Source of the DNA: Treponema sp.
GTDB lineage: Bacteria > Spirochaetota > Spirochaetia > Treponematales > Breznakiellaceae
DNA length: 40,489 nt
NCBI GenBank assembly: GCA_009787695.1
Contig: WQSW01000005.1
Span: 1-40,489, forward strand
Reading direction: 5' to 3'
Shown: positions 24,378-32,513 of the stretch, one piece after another
How positions within the stretch are numbered: the stretch's first letter is position 1
Layout: each line of letters opens with the position of its first letter
Position numbers and translations under genes: made by a program
The notes under the pieces: model-generated
The model's database searches: none
The model's input: only the letters and a program-made list of their open reading frames with translations
What the model was told of the DNA's origin: nothing

Positions 24378-26051
24378 CTACTTACTCTTCATAATCTCAA
24401 CCCCGTTCCAGTTTGCAGGAGGGGGGGAAGATACATATTCCATACATCTTTTATAAAGATTTTCTGCGTTGAAATCTGCGGGTAATATACTTAAAACTTC
24501 TTTAAACTTTCCTAAGGCTTCTTTGAAAAAATGAGTATAATAAAGTTTCATTGCCTGATTGTGTAATTGCCAGGCTTTTTGTTCTTCCGGTGAGAGCCCT
24601 CTTTTTACCGTGAAAATGCGCACTCCCTTTGTTTTGCCTTTTACAGCTACTGTGTCAAGAAGCCTGTAATTTAATCCTGCATTTGGAGAGGTTCTTCGCA
24701 GTTCTTCAAATAAAAACTCTGAAATTAAAATTTCGCAGTGATATGTTTTTGTAAGCCCTTCCATTCTTGAAGCAAGATTTACCGCGTCTCCGATTACTGT
24801 ATAGTCCATCTTGCGCTCGCTTCCTATGTTGCCGACAGTCACTTCTCCGTAATTAATTCCGATGCCGATTTGAAACTCGCACTTGCCTGTGGCGCGCTGG
24901 CTGTCATTAAATTTTTTGACAGTTTCAATCATTTCTAATCCTGAAAGCACCGATTGAAGCGCGTCATCTTCATGTTTTTCAGGAGCGCCCCAGATTGCCA
25001 TAATGGCATCCCCGATATATTTGTCTACTATGCCTTTTCTGTTGTAAATTATTTCGACTTGCCCGGAGAAATATTTATTAAGAGAGTTAACTAAAACATC
25101 AGGAGCCATGCCTTCTGAAATTGTTGTAAAGGAGCGGATATCGGAAAAAAGAATTGAAAGATTGCGGTTATCGCCGACAAGCATTTTTTCAGGGGATGCA
25201 AAGAAACGCTCTATTACATCATTGGGAACATATTTTTGAAAAATCTGACGTATGCGTTCTTCTTTTTTTCCTGCAAGAACAGCGTCAAATGCATATTTTT
25301 TTATTTGTGTGTATGCGCTGTCAAGTTCTTCTGTCATTTTGTTAAAAGTTCCTGCAAGTATGCCTGTTTCATCATTATATTCTATCTCTACCCGCGATGA
25401 TAAATCAGCTTTTTCGATCACGCAGTTCATCGCTTTAATAATGCTCCTTAATGGTTTTACAAAACGATGTGTAATAATAATGAGTAAAAAAACCGCTATT
25501 ACAAAAGATATTACAAGAGTGATGATAGTCTGCATCGCAATATTTTTTGCATCTTTGTAAAAAATATTTTCTTTTTCGCTGATTAAGATATGCCAATCAA
25601 AAGGGGTAAAATAAAATGATTGAAAAATATATTTTTGATCGCAAAAAACAGCTGTCTGCAACCCTTGATTTTCCATTGCAAGTATTTGCAATAACAGCTC
25701 TTTTTCATGCGGTAACAGTTTCGGATCAGAAGAAGCCATTGCAATATTTCCGTTACCGTCAAGAGCGAAAATAATTTCTGTTTCGCTTAAAATAATACTG
25801 CGTCCGTACTGCTCCACAGATTTTTTTGCCGCTTCTGTCATTTCTGGTCTTCCTGCAAAGTTATTTTCTATTAAAAGCGACCATTGGCTGTTTGCAAATT
25901 TTTCCAGTTCTCCTAATTTAAAACCTAATAACTCTCTTGCAAGGCGCGTAACACCGTTTACCGCATGATAATAAGAGGCTGTCTCGGCAAGAATAAGCGG
26001 GACAATTATTAAGGGCAAAACTACAAGGAACATCTTGAGCCTTATTTTCAT
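24378..26051 (-). CDS. Membrane adenylate cyclase with dCACHE-like sensor and HAMP domain
   Basis: Numbered from the ATG at 26051: a membrane helix (about 6-24), an extracytoplasmic sensor region (25-173), a second helix (174-197), a HAMP linker (198-250) and a class III cyclase domain (about 290-480). The metal-binding aspartates are Asp304 (LFSDIRSF) and Asp348 (IGDAIMA). Lys344 (VDKYIGD) and Asp422 (TVIGDAVNLASR) are the pair that selects ATP over GTP, and Asn425 and Arg429 are the transition-state residues, so cAMP is the predicted product. A TTG at 26087 would extend the frame by 12 codons, but it coincides with the -35 box of a promoter that places transcription start at about the ATG, so I chose the ATG. 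A short TPR-like tail ends the protein. Confidence 0.93.
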   Translation of the reverse strand: MKIRLKMFLVVLPLIIVPLILAETASYYHAVNGVTRLARELLGFKLGELEKFANSQWSLLIENNFAGRPEMTEAAKKSVEQYGRSIILSETEIIFALDGNGNIAMASSDPKLLPHEKELLLQILAMENQGLQTAVFCDQKYIFQSFYFTPFDWHILISEKENIFYKDAKNIAMQTIITLVISFVIAVFLLIIITHRFVKPLRSIIKAMNCVIEKADLSSRVEIEYNDETGILAGTFNKMTEELDSAYTQIKKYAFDAVLAGKKEERIRQIFQKYVPNDVIERFFASPEKMLVGDNRNLSILFSDIRSFTTISEGMAPDVLVNSLNKYFSGQVEIIYNRKGIVDKYIGDAIMAIWGAPEKHEDDALQSVLSGLEMIETVKKFNDSQRATGKCEFQIGIGINYGEVTVGNIGSERKMDYTVIGDAVNLASRMEGLTKTYHCEILISEFLFEELRRTSPNAGLNYRLLDTVAVKGKTKGVRIFTVKRGLSPEEQKAWQLHNQAMKLYYTHFFKEALGKFKEVLSILPADFNAENLYKRCMEYVSSPPPANWNGVEIMKSK

Positions 26052-26058
26052 TAATTTG

Positions 26059-26087
26059 ATTATATGGTAGATTATCAAATATCTCAA
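26059..26087 (-). promoter_or_regulatory. Promoter of the adenylate cyclase gene, apparently giving a leaderless mRNA
   Basis: On the minus strand TTGAGA (26082-26087) and a perfect TATAAT (26059-26064) are separated by 17 nt. Seven bases separate the -10 box from the ATG, so the expected transcription start lies at or beside the start codon. No ribosome binding site fits in that space. Confidence 0.6.
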
Positions 26088-26118
26088 GAAGGTAAATTTA
26101 TTAACCGATAAGGAAAGT

Positions 26119-26325
26119 ATGAAACGTTATTCAATTAGATGCCTGACAGGCAGCACAGAATACATTGATATTCTGAAAGAAAGTGAAAATGAGTATCTGG
26201 TTCGGTTTACACGCAATAACAACGGACGTATTAAAACAACCGAAGAAACAATCACAAGACATCTCTTTAATATCTGCGTACAAACCGGATATTTAAACCC
26301 GATGACAGAAACTTCTGTCGCCTAA
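26119..26325 (+). CDS. Small conserved-looking protein of unknown function
   Basis: The 68-residue protein starts with a clear ribosome binding site (AAGGAA, 4 bases before the ATG). The composition is ordinary for a small soluble protein: YSIRCLTGSTEYIDILKESE, then a basic turn (RNNNGRIKTTEE) and a helix. No motif suggests a function. It is divergent from the adenylate cyclase and 31 bases before the methyltransferase gene, with which it is probably co-transcribed. Confidence 0.65.
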   Translation: MKRYSIRCLTGSTEYIDILKESENEYLVRFTRNNNGRIKTTEETITRHLFNICVQTGYLNPMTETSVA

Positions 26326-26356
26326 ACACTAAAACAAAAGTTTAAAAGGTCAGACA

Positions 26357-27148
26357 GTGAATGAAAACCAATGGTTTACTGACATCGAATTTTGGGAAGA
26401 ATTTGCTCCCATTATGTTCGATGCAGTCCATTGGGCAGAAGTTCCTGAAGTAGCCGATGCCGTTACGCGCTTATCGCGCTTTAATCTTTACGGACAAACC
26501 CCAGAAAATGAATGGAAACAGCCTCTTACCTCAGCGCCTAAAATCCTTGACCTTTGCTGCGGGTTAGGCAGAATCAGCACGGAATTAGCCATGATGGGTT
26601 TTTCCGTAACAGGCGTTGACCTTAATGAAAGTTTTTTAAATACAGCAAAAGAAGACGCGCTTGCCGAAAACCTTAATATCGAATACATACATTCCGATGC
26701 AAGAACTTTTATCCGCCCTGATTTTTTTGACACAATTGTAAATTTATATATCTCTTTCGGTTACTTTGAAAACAGACAAGACGATTTAAAAGTTTTGCGT
26801 AACGCATATACATCGCTAAAAAAAGACGGCACTTTTATAATTGAAACTTTAGGCAAAGAAATCGCCGTTAGAGATTTTATCGAAAACGAATGGTTTGAAA
26901 GAGCAGGCTGCAAAGTACTAACCAGTTATGCGCCTCTTGATTCGTGGGCATTCTTAAAAAACCGATGGATCTTGCTAAAAGACGGAAAAAAAGTGGAAAA
27001 AACCTTTGTTCAGCGTCTGTATTCCGGCTCAGAATTAAAAACAATTTTACAGGAAGCAGGTTTTGAAAAAATTGACATTTACGGTGATTGGGACGAAAGC
27101 TCTTACGATCAGCACGCCAGAATGTTAATCGCCGTCTGTAATAAATAA
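26357..27148 (+). CDS. Class I SAM-dependent methyltransferase
   Basis: The start codon is GTG, with AAAAGGT upstream at 26344-26350; the nearby ATG is out of frame. SAM-binding motif I is ILDLCCGLGRISTEL (about residues 55-69) and the acidic residue ending strand 2 lies in VTGVDLNESF. The post-motif DTIVNLYISFGYF carries the motif-IV position. The C-terminus has an extra beta/alpha unit for substrate binding (ELKTILQEAGFEKIDIYGDWDES). It is 263 residues and soluble. The substrate is not predictable; the general type covers small-molecule methyltransferases. It ends 22 bases before the convergent coiled-coil gene. Confidence 0.88.
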   Translation: MNENQWFTDIEFWEEFAPIMFDAVHWAEVPEVADAVTRLSRFNLYGQTPENEWKQPLTSAPKILDLCCGLGRISTELAMMGFSVTGVDLNESFLNTAKEDALAENLNIEYIHSDARTFIRPDFFDTIVNLYISFGYFENRQDDLKVLRNAYTSLKKDGTFIIETLGKEIAVRDFIENEWFERAGCKVLTSYAPLDSWAFLKNRWILLKDGKKVEKTFVQRLYSGSELKTILQEAGFEKIDIYGDWDESSYDQHARMLIAVCNK

Positions 27149-27170
27149 AAAATTACTACAAAGTATCTCT

Positions 27171-28424
27171 TTAATTATCCTGTAACAACTGCCTTATTGC
27201 TCTTAATTGATTTTCTAAATCCACTATTCTTTGTTCCAATGCCGTATTTGATGTACGCAATTCATTTGCGTTAGACGAAAGTGAATTATTTTCGGTTCGC
27301 AGAGAGGAAATTGTTCTGTCTTTTTCCGATGAACTTTGTTCAAGCGATGTGTTTGTTGTACGCAAAGCAGAAATTGCCTGTTCAAGTTCGCTTATTCTGC
27401 CCGCTTGCCCTGTACTGCCGCTGCTTAATGCATCTATTGATTTTTGCAAATCGTTTACTTTTGCCTGAAGTTCCGAATTTCTGGTTAATAAATCATGCTG
27501 TTGTTCAGGATTACCTGTTCCGCTGTTTTTGCGCGTTTTTTCTATCATCACTTCCATAAGGTTCATTGCCTGATTGTAATATTCCCTTCTTGTCTGAAAT
27601 GATCTTGATGTATTGTTATTTAAAAAAATCCGCAAACTTGCAATTGATTGGTTTGCAAGATCGTATTGTTCTTTTTGAATTAATTCTCCGATAGACGCAA
27701 TTCCTCCTGCAAGCTGTGCATCTATTGCAGAGTTTCTGTCCTGCTCTTTTGTAAGACGTTCAAGCTCGCTCATCGCTGTCTCAAGTTCACCTGATACTCT
27801 TTCTTGAGCTACAGCAAACTCTCTTGATCTCTCTTCAAGCTGGGAACGAAGACGCGCTTCTCTTGTTCGGGATGCTTCCAGTATATTAGATCGTTCTTCC
27901 TGTAATAAACCTAACTCCTGCCTGAAAGCAGACTGCATCAATGTAAGTCTTTCGCGGGCTGCAATCTGCTCTTCTGAAAGACTTATATTACTTGATAATA
28001 ATTGCATCAGTTCATCATCAACTGCCGATAAACGCGAAGCGATTGATGTTATTTCTTTTTCTTTTGCAGCAATTTGATCTTGCGTTTCTTTTCGGATTTC
28101 TTCGATAAGAGCGCGTTCTGTTGTGTTATATACAGCGTTTCCTTTTCTGTGCTGCGTATCCGCTTTGACGTTAAACGAAATTAAAAGAAAAAACCCTGCA
28201 CAAAGAATTACAATAGCTGTAATATTCACAATTAATGGAAAAAAAACTCCTTTCTTTTTTGCAATTTCTTTAACGGATTTTTCTGTATCTCCTGCATCCT
28301 CTGAAAGTTTTTGTTTGTTTTTTTCGGTTATCCTGTTAATTTTTGATAATATTTCATTTTGCTCTTCAGCAGAAAATGCAAGTTCCGCTTGAGGATCAAT
28401 AACAATGTTATCTAATTCAGCCAT
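27171..28424 (-). CDS. Membrane-anchored coiled-coil protein of unknown function
   Basis: A cytoplasmic N-terminal stretch (1-58) precedes a single membrane helix (59-83), and the remainder (84-417) is largely long coiled coil (about 95-225 and 300-415, with heptads such as NNSLSSNANELRTSNTALEQ). An interruption around 235-275 is helical and may be a small globular unit. The topology resembles bacterial structural or divisome-associated coiled-coil proteins, but there is no specific motif. It starts 11 bases after the parC stop and so is probably co-transcribed with parC; whether that means a chromosome-linked role is speculation. Confidence 0.75.
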   Translation of the reverse strand: MAELDNIVIDPQAELAFSAEEQNEILSKINRITEKNKQKLSEDAGDTEKSVKEIAKKKGVFFPLIVNITAIVILCAGFFLLISFNVKADTQHRKGNAVYNTTERALIEEIRKETQDQIAAKEKEITSIASRLSAVDDELMQLLSSNISLSEEQIAARERLTLMQSAFRQELGLLQEERSNILEASRTREARLRSQLEERSREFAVAQERVSGELETAMSELERLTKEQDRNSAIDAQLAGGIASIGELIQKEQYDLANQSIASLRIFLNNNTSRSFQTRREYYNQAMNLMEVMIEKTRKNSGTGNPEQQHDLLTRNSELQAKVNDLQKSIDALSSGSTGQAGRISELEQAISALRTTNTSLEQSSSEKDRTISSLRTENNSLSSNANELRTSNTALEQRIVDLENQLRAIRQLLQDN

Positions 28425-28435
28425 ATTGGTATCCT

Positions 28436-30361
28436 TTATTTATTTTTAGCGGCTGCTTTTTCTGCTTCCTTGTTTGAAAGTTTTATACCGCCTGCTTTTA
28501 AACCTCTTATATTATAATCCTGCGCCTTAAATTCTTCTGTAAGAACTTTTAATCTGGGCTTTGGTTTATATTTTAAAGTAAAAGTAAATTCTTCTCTTGT
28601 GTCTAAATGCAAGATTACAGCTCCGTCAGGAACAAGGAAATAATCCTTGTTCATTATCCAGCCTTCGATAACACAGCGTTTAATGTACGGATATCCTTCT
28701 TCCTTATCTTTATAAATAATTGTAAAAACAGTATCAGAAAGAATATCTTTATCTGCGATACCTGTCCACCATGCATCGCTGCCTACAAACGCTTTTTCCG
28801 GGAGTTCCATAACTGTGTACATTCCGTTCTTGCGGATAGCGAGAATTCTGTCAAAGGGTGATACCTCTGCGACTTTTGCTCCGGAAACATTTGTACCAAG
28901 ATAGCCTGTTTTAGGATCGTATTTTAAATCAACATCGCGCTTTACTACTTCCTTTGCAATAACTTTATCAAACGCTCCTACTACAGTTCTGCGTTTTCCG
29001 CTTCCGATTTCTTCGTTGTTTTTTATTTTTTCGATTATCCCTTTTAAAAACGCAATTGAATAGGCTGTAATATTTTTAAGATGATTATTAATTTCTTTAA
29101 TACGCGCATTAATTTGATCCATTTCGTCTTTTGCTTTATTAATGTCGTATAACGAAATTCTGCGGATAGGTATTTTTAAAAGATGGTCAACATCATCTTC
29201 AGAAACGCCTCTTGTTCCTATTTCTTTAAGGAAAGGTTTAAAACCTGAGATAACAGCATCCTGCACGCCTTTTGCGGTTTTCATTTTTTCGATGCCTTTA
29301 TAAATACGCTCTTCGATAAATATCCTTTCTAAAGTACGAAGATGCAGTTTATTTAAAAGTTCCTTTTTTTCCAATTCCAGTTCGCTTGTTAGAATTTTAA
29401 CAAGCTGTTTTGCATGATGCTTAATAACTTCTGTAACGGTCATTACAGAAGGAAGCCCGTTTTTAATAACAAGTAAATTCACAGAAATTGACTGTTCGCA
29501 CTCTGTAAAAGCAAAAAGCGCATCGACTGTTTCCTGCGCATAAACACCGCGGGCAAGTTTAATTTCTATCTCTACTTTATCTGTTGTAAAATCATTAATA
29601 CTTTGTATTTTTATTCTTCCCGCTTTTGCCGCGTTATCAATACTATTAATAATACTTTCTGTTGTTGATCCGAAAGGAAGCTCTTTAATTAAAATACGTT
29701 TAGGATCGGAAGTATCAAGTTTTGCGCGTACCAAAACCTTACCGTTGCCGCCTTCGTAACTTGAAACATCAACATATCCTCCGGTTGGAAAATCAGGATA
29801 CAATTCAAATTTCTTTCCGGAAAGACAGGTAATTTCCGCTTCTAATACTTCAAGCACATTATGAGGTAAAATCTTTGTGGACATTCCAACTGCAATCCCT
29901 TCCACGCCCAAGACAAGCACCACAGGAATTTTCGCGGGAAAAAGCACCGGCTCTTTATTGCGCCCGTCATATGAATCAACCCAAGGGGTAAGCTTTGGGT
30001 TATAAAAAATGTCTTTGGCAAGAGGCGTTACGCGGCATTCGATATAACGGGGAGCTGCCGCATCGTCTCCTGTGTAAAGATTGCCGAAGTTTCCCTGTCT
30101 GTCGATAAGAAGCTCTTTATTTGCAAGAACAATTAAAGCCGGGTTAATTGAAGCCTCTCCGTGCGGGTGATACTTCATACATGAACCTGCCACATTGGCT
30201 ACCTTATGAAATTTGCCGTCGTCCATTTCAAAGAGCGTATGCAGGATACGCCTCTGAACAGGTTTAAGCCCGTCTTCAAGATCGGGGATAGCCCTGTCTT
30301 TGATTACATAAGATGCATATTCCAGAAAGTTGCGGTCGAAAATGTTTTTAATAAATGCCAT
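28436..30361 (-). CDS. parC: DNA topoisomerase IV subunit A
   Basis: This subunit breaks and rejoins DNA to decatenate daughter chromosomes. The start DRAIPDLEDGLKPVQRRIL and the active-site Tyr106 (APRYIECRVT) are diagnostic. At 641 residues it is about 100 shorter than the E. coli ParC, mostly in the C-terminal beta-pinwheel, as is usual for spirochaete and Bacteroidota forms. The helix that meets fluoroquinolones reads HPHGEASINPAL: the position of E. coli Ser80 is Ala70 and that of Glu84 is Pro74. No parE adjoins it; it is divergent from the secreted protein gene at 30548 and leads the coiled-coil gene. Confidence 0.9.
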   Translation of the reverse strand: MAFIKNIFDRNFLEYASYVIKDRAIPDLEDGLKPVQRRILHTLFEMDDGKFHKVANVAGSCMKYHPHGEASINPALIVLANKELLIDRQGNFGNLYTGDDAAAPRYIECRVTPLAKDIFYNPKLTPWVDSYDGRNKEPVLFPAKIPVVLVLGVEGIAVGMSTKILPHNVLEVLEAEITCLSGKKFELYPDFPTGGYVDVSSYEGGNGKVLVRAKLDTSDPKRILIKELPFGSTTESIINSIDNAAKAGRIKIQSINDFTTDKVEIEIKLARGVYAQETVDALFAFTECEQSISVNLLVIKNGLPSVMTVTEVIKHHAKQLVKILTSELELEKKELLNKLHLRTLERIFIEERIYKGIEKMKTAKGVQDAVISGFKPFLKEIGTRGVSEDDVDHLLKIPIRRISLYDINKAKDEMDQINARIKEINNHLKNITAYSIAFLKGIIEKIKNNEEIGSGKRRTVVGAFDKVIAKEVVKRDVDLKYDPKTGYLGTNVSGAKVAEVSPFDRILAIRKNGMYTVMELPEKAFVGSDAWWTGIADKDILSDTVFTIIYKDKEEGYPYIKRCVIEGWIMNKDYFLVPDGAVILHLDTREEFTFTLKYKPKPRLKVLTEEFKAQDYNIRGLKAGGIKLSNKEAEKAAAKNK

Positions 30362-30547
30362 TGTTTATACTTTATTACATATACGCTTTTTTAGGGAAGG
30401 GGGATCCGGTTAAACTTTTCATTTTTTTAGAGATTGATAAAAAAATAATCATATAATAAACTGAATTTGTCAGGAGTTAATAAATAATAAACTATGTAAC
30501 TTTAAAATACAGTTATTTTTTATTAAAGAAAATACAGGAGGGAAATT

Positions 30548-31621
30548 ATGATAATAACTAAAAAATATACAATACATTGCTTTCTTCTTACTCTCTTTAT
30601 AATTTGCACATACCCGCTAAGTGCAGAATCTGAGTCTGAAGAAGAAGGGACTCTTGTATCAGATGAAATTGTTTCGGCAGAAGCCGTAGAGCAAAACGAA
30701 GAAATTGCTGTTTTAAATGAAGATGCGCCTTCACCGTATGATGACCTTGATTTTTATGATGACCTTGATAATTACCTCCTTTTTGAAGCAAAAGACCTTG
30801 TTATGGCAACGCCTGTTTTTGAACCGCGATCTTTCAGAGAAATTTATCCTAATCTTACAGCAAGCCAAAGAAGAAGAGTAATGAGCGCAGCAGGTTTAAG
30901 AAATGCTTTTGAAAGCAGCGGTACGCCGATACTGCTTCCCGCATCTGATTCAGGAATAAACCTTTTAAACAGTGTTATGCAAAAAAATCCTTCTCATGTT
31001 GTCGAAGCCCTAATTTTAATCCCTTATACCGACAGGGAACTTGATATGCTCGATATTTACAATGCACTGGGAAGGATACAGCAAATTAAAAACCAAACTA
31101 TCCCTCAGAGTAACGGCAATGTTCTTAATGTTTTTAAAGAAACAACACGTCTTGACAGTGCTGCAAGCCGAAAAGCAATTGCCGATCCTTCACCGTCAAA
31201 TAATCTGCCGTTTTCAGAAACAATTTTTCTTCGCTTTACAGATGCATACATCGGCAATTTATTTTTGCGCGGTGATATATCTTTAAGTTATTACGGATTA
31301 ACTTATAATATGACAAATTTCAGAGATGTCAATTATTCAATTTTCAGAGTTATGGGAACGGAAAAAATTACCATCATTCTTTATCTTGAACCTGTCACAG
31401 AAGGGATACTTGTTTACAGTATGTCCGGTTTATATTTACCTAGCTTTATTTCAAAACGATTAAATCTTACAGTAAACATTAATAACCGTATAACAGTACT
31501 TGTTAATTGGATTACAGAAGGTTTAAGAAATCAAGAAGTTTTAGCTGTACAGCGCGATATTAATGCACTAAGAGAAGGTTTAATTAAGAACGATAATTTC
31601 AGCCGCTTACTTAATAACTAA
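30548..31621 (+). CDS. Secreted protein of unknown function, treponemal type
   Basis: A strong ribosome binding site (AGGAGG) precedes the ATG. The first ~27 residues form a signal peptide (FLLTLFIICTYPLSA|ESE), so the product is exported. Residues 28-75 are strongly acidic and probably unfolded. The rest contains a helical stretch (LTASQRRRVMSAAGLRNAF), then alternating strands (EKITIILYLEPVTEG, GILVYSMSGLYLPSF) that could form a beta domain. I do not recognise a named family. It ends two bases from the convergent LRR gene. Confidence 0.7.
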   Translation: MIITKKYTIHCFLLTLFIICTYPLSAESESEEEGTLVSDEIVSAEAVEQNEEIAVLNEDAPSPYDDLDFYDDLDNYLLFEAKDLVMATPVFEPRSFREIYPNLTASQRRRVMSAAGLRNAFESSGTPILLPASDSGINLLNSVMQKNPSHVVEALILIPYTDRELDMLDIYNALGRIQQIKNQTIPQSNGNVLNVFKETTRLDSAASRKAIADPSPSNNLPFSETIFLRFTDAYIGNLFLRGDISLSYYGLTYNMTNFRDVNYSIFRVMGTEKITIILYLEPVTEGILVYSMSGLYLPSFISKRLNLTVNINNRITVLVNWITEGLRNQEVLAVQRDINALREGLIKNDNFSRLLNN

Positions 31622-31623
31622 AA

Positions 31624-32490
31624 TTAGCGCGGAGTTATTGACCAATTACCGCCCTGTGTGTTGGGGCGTGAATATACTCCCGCTCTTCTTGCGTTATTAT
31701 TGTATGCAGAGTTAAAACCTGTTGCAAGCCCGAGAACCCCTGTCTGAGCATCGGCTGTAACACCAAGTGTTACATTCGGACCTATACTAACTCTTACTAT
31801 AGCGTTATCTGCAAATGCATTTATATCTATGTTTGTAACTGAATTCGGAATGAATATACTGCTAAGATTATTTCCGCGAAATGCATTGCTGCCGATAATT
31901 TTTACAGTATTTGGGATTGTTATACTTGTTAAATTTTTTTCTCTGAATGCGTTATCTGAAATAACAACAACCGGATATCCGATTATAGTATTGGGTATTT
32001 CTGCTTTATCAGTTCCTTTAAAATCTACAATTGTAATATTATCATTTAATTTCACAAAATTAAAATCATCATGCCAAATATACCAATTGCCGCTTTTATA
32101 ATTGCTTCTTGTAAATGTAGCGGCTGATTTATCAAAAAGTTCGTAATTACTTTCAAAACCCGATCCTATAGCATTTTTTTCAAGTAATACATCAGAGCCG
32201 ATAGTAATACTTTTTAATTTATTTCCCATAAATGCTTTTTCTTCAATTTTAGTAATATTATCGGGAATAACTATACTTTCTAAAAGCATATACGAAAATT
32301 GCCCGTACTTTATAGTTGTAACATTTTCATCTGTAGATATAACCGGATTATTTCCAAACAGCAAACCGTTGTATATATTATAACCGAAAGTAATTGCTTC
32401 TCTAATCCAGCCTTTATAAAAACCGAATCCCCACATTGCTACACTTATTATTACAGTAATAATTAAAATAAATATATTTTTCTTTCCCAT
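31624..32490 (-). CDS. Membrane-anchored leucine-rich-repeat (BspA/TpLRR-like) protein
   Basis: An N-terminal hydrophobic helix (about 5-25) would anchor or export the protein. At least five LRR_5-type units follow, such as IPNTVKIIGSNAFRGNNL and IPNSVTNIDINAFADN, typical of treponemal TpLRR and BspA proteins that bind host or microbial partners. The C-terminal Gly/Asn-rich tail (YNNNARRAGVYS) is not repeat. It is 23 bases after the GAP1-like gene, as the last gene of the cluster from the right edge. LRR proteins of this type are widespread in Treponema, so membership in the GTPase cluster is by proximity only. Confidence 0.82.
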   Translation of the reverse strand: MGKKNIFILIITVIISVAMWGFGFYKGWIREAITFGYNIYNGLLFGNNPVISTDENVTTIKYGQFSYMLLESIVIPDNITKIEEKAFMGNKLKSITIGSDVLLEKNAIGSGFESNYELFDKSAATFTRSNYKSGNWYIWHDDFNFVKLNDNITIVDFKGTDKAEIPNTIIGYPVVVISDNAFREKNLTSITIPNTVKIIGSNAFRGNNLSSIFIPNSVTNIDINAFADNAIVRVSIGPNVTLGVTADAQTGVLGLATGFNSAYNNNARRAGVYSRPNTQGGNWSITPR

Positions 32491-32513
32491 TTAATCTTTC
32501 TCACTCCGTTTTT

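Noticed and set aside
31800-32290. Repeated blocks in the LRR gene as CRISPR or DNA repeat
   Set aside because: The similarity is at protein level (LRR_5 units in frame) and units are degenerate at DNA level; no equal spacers.
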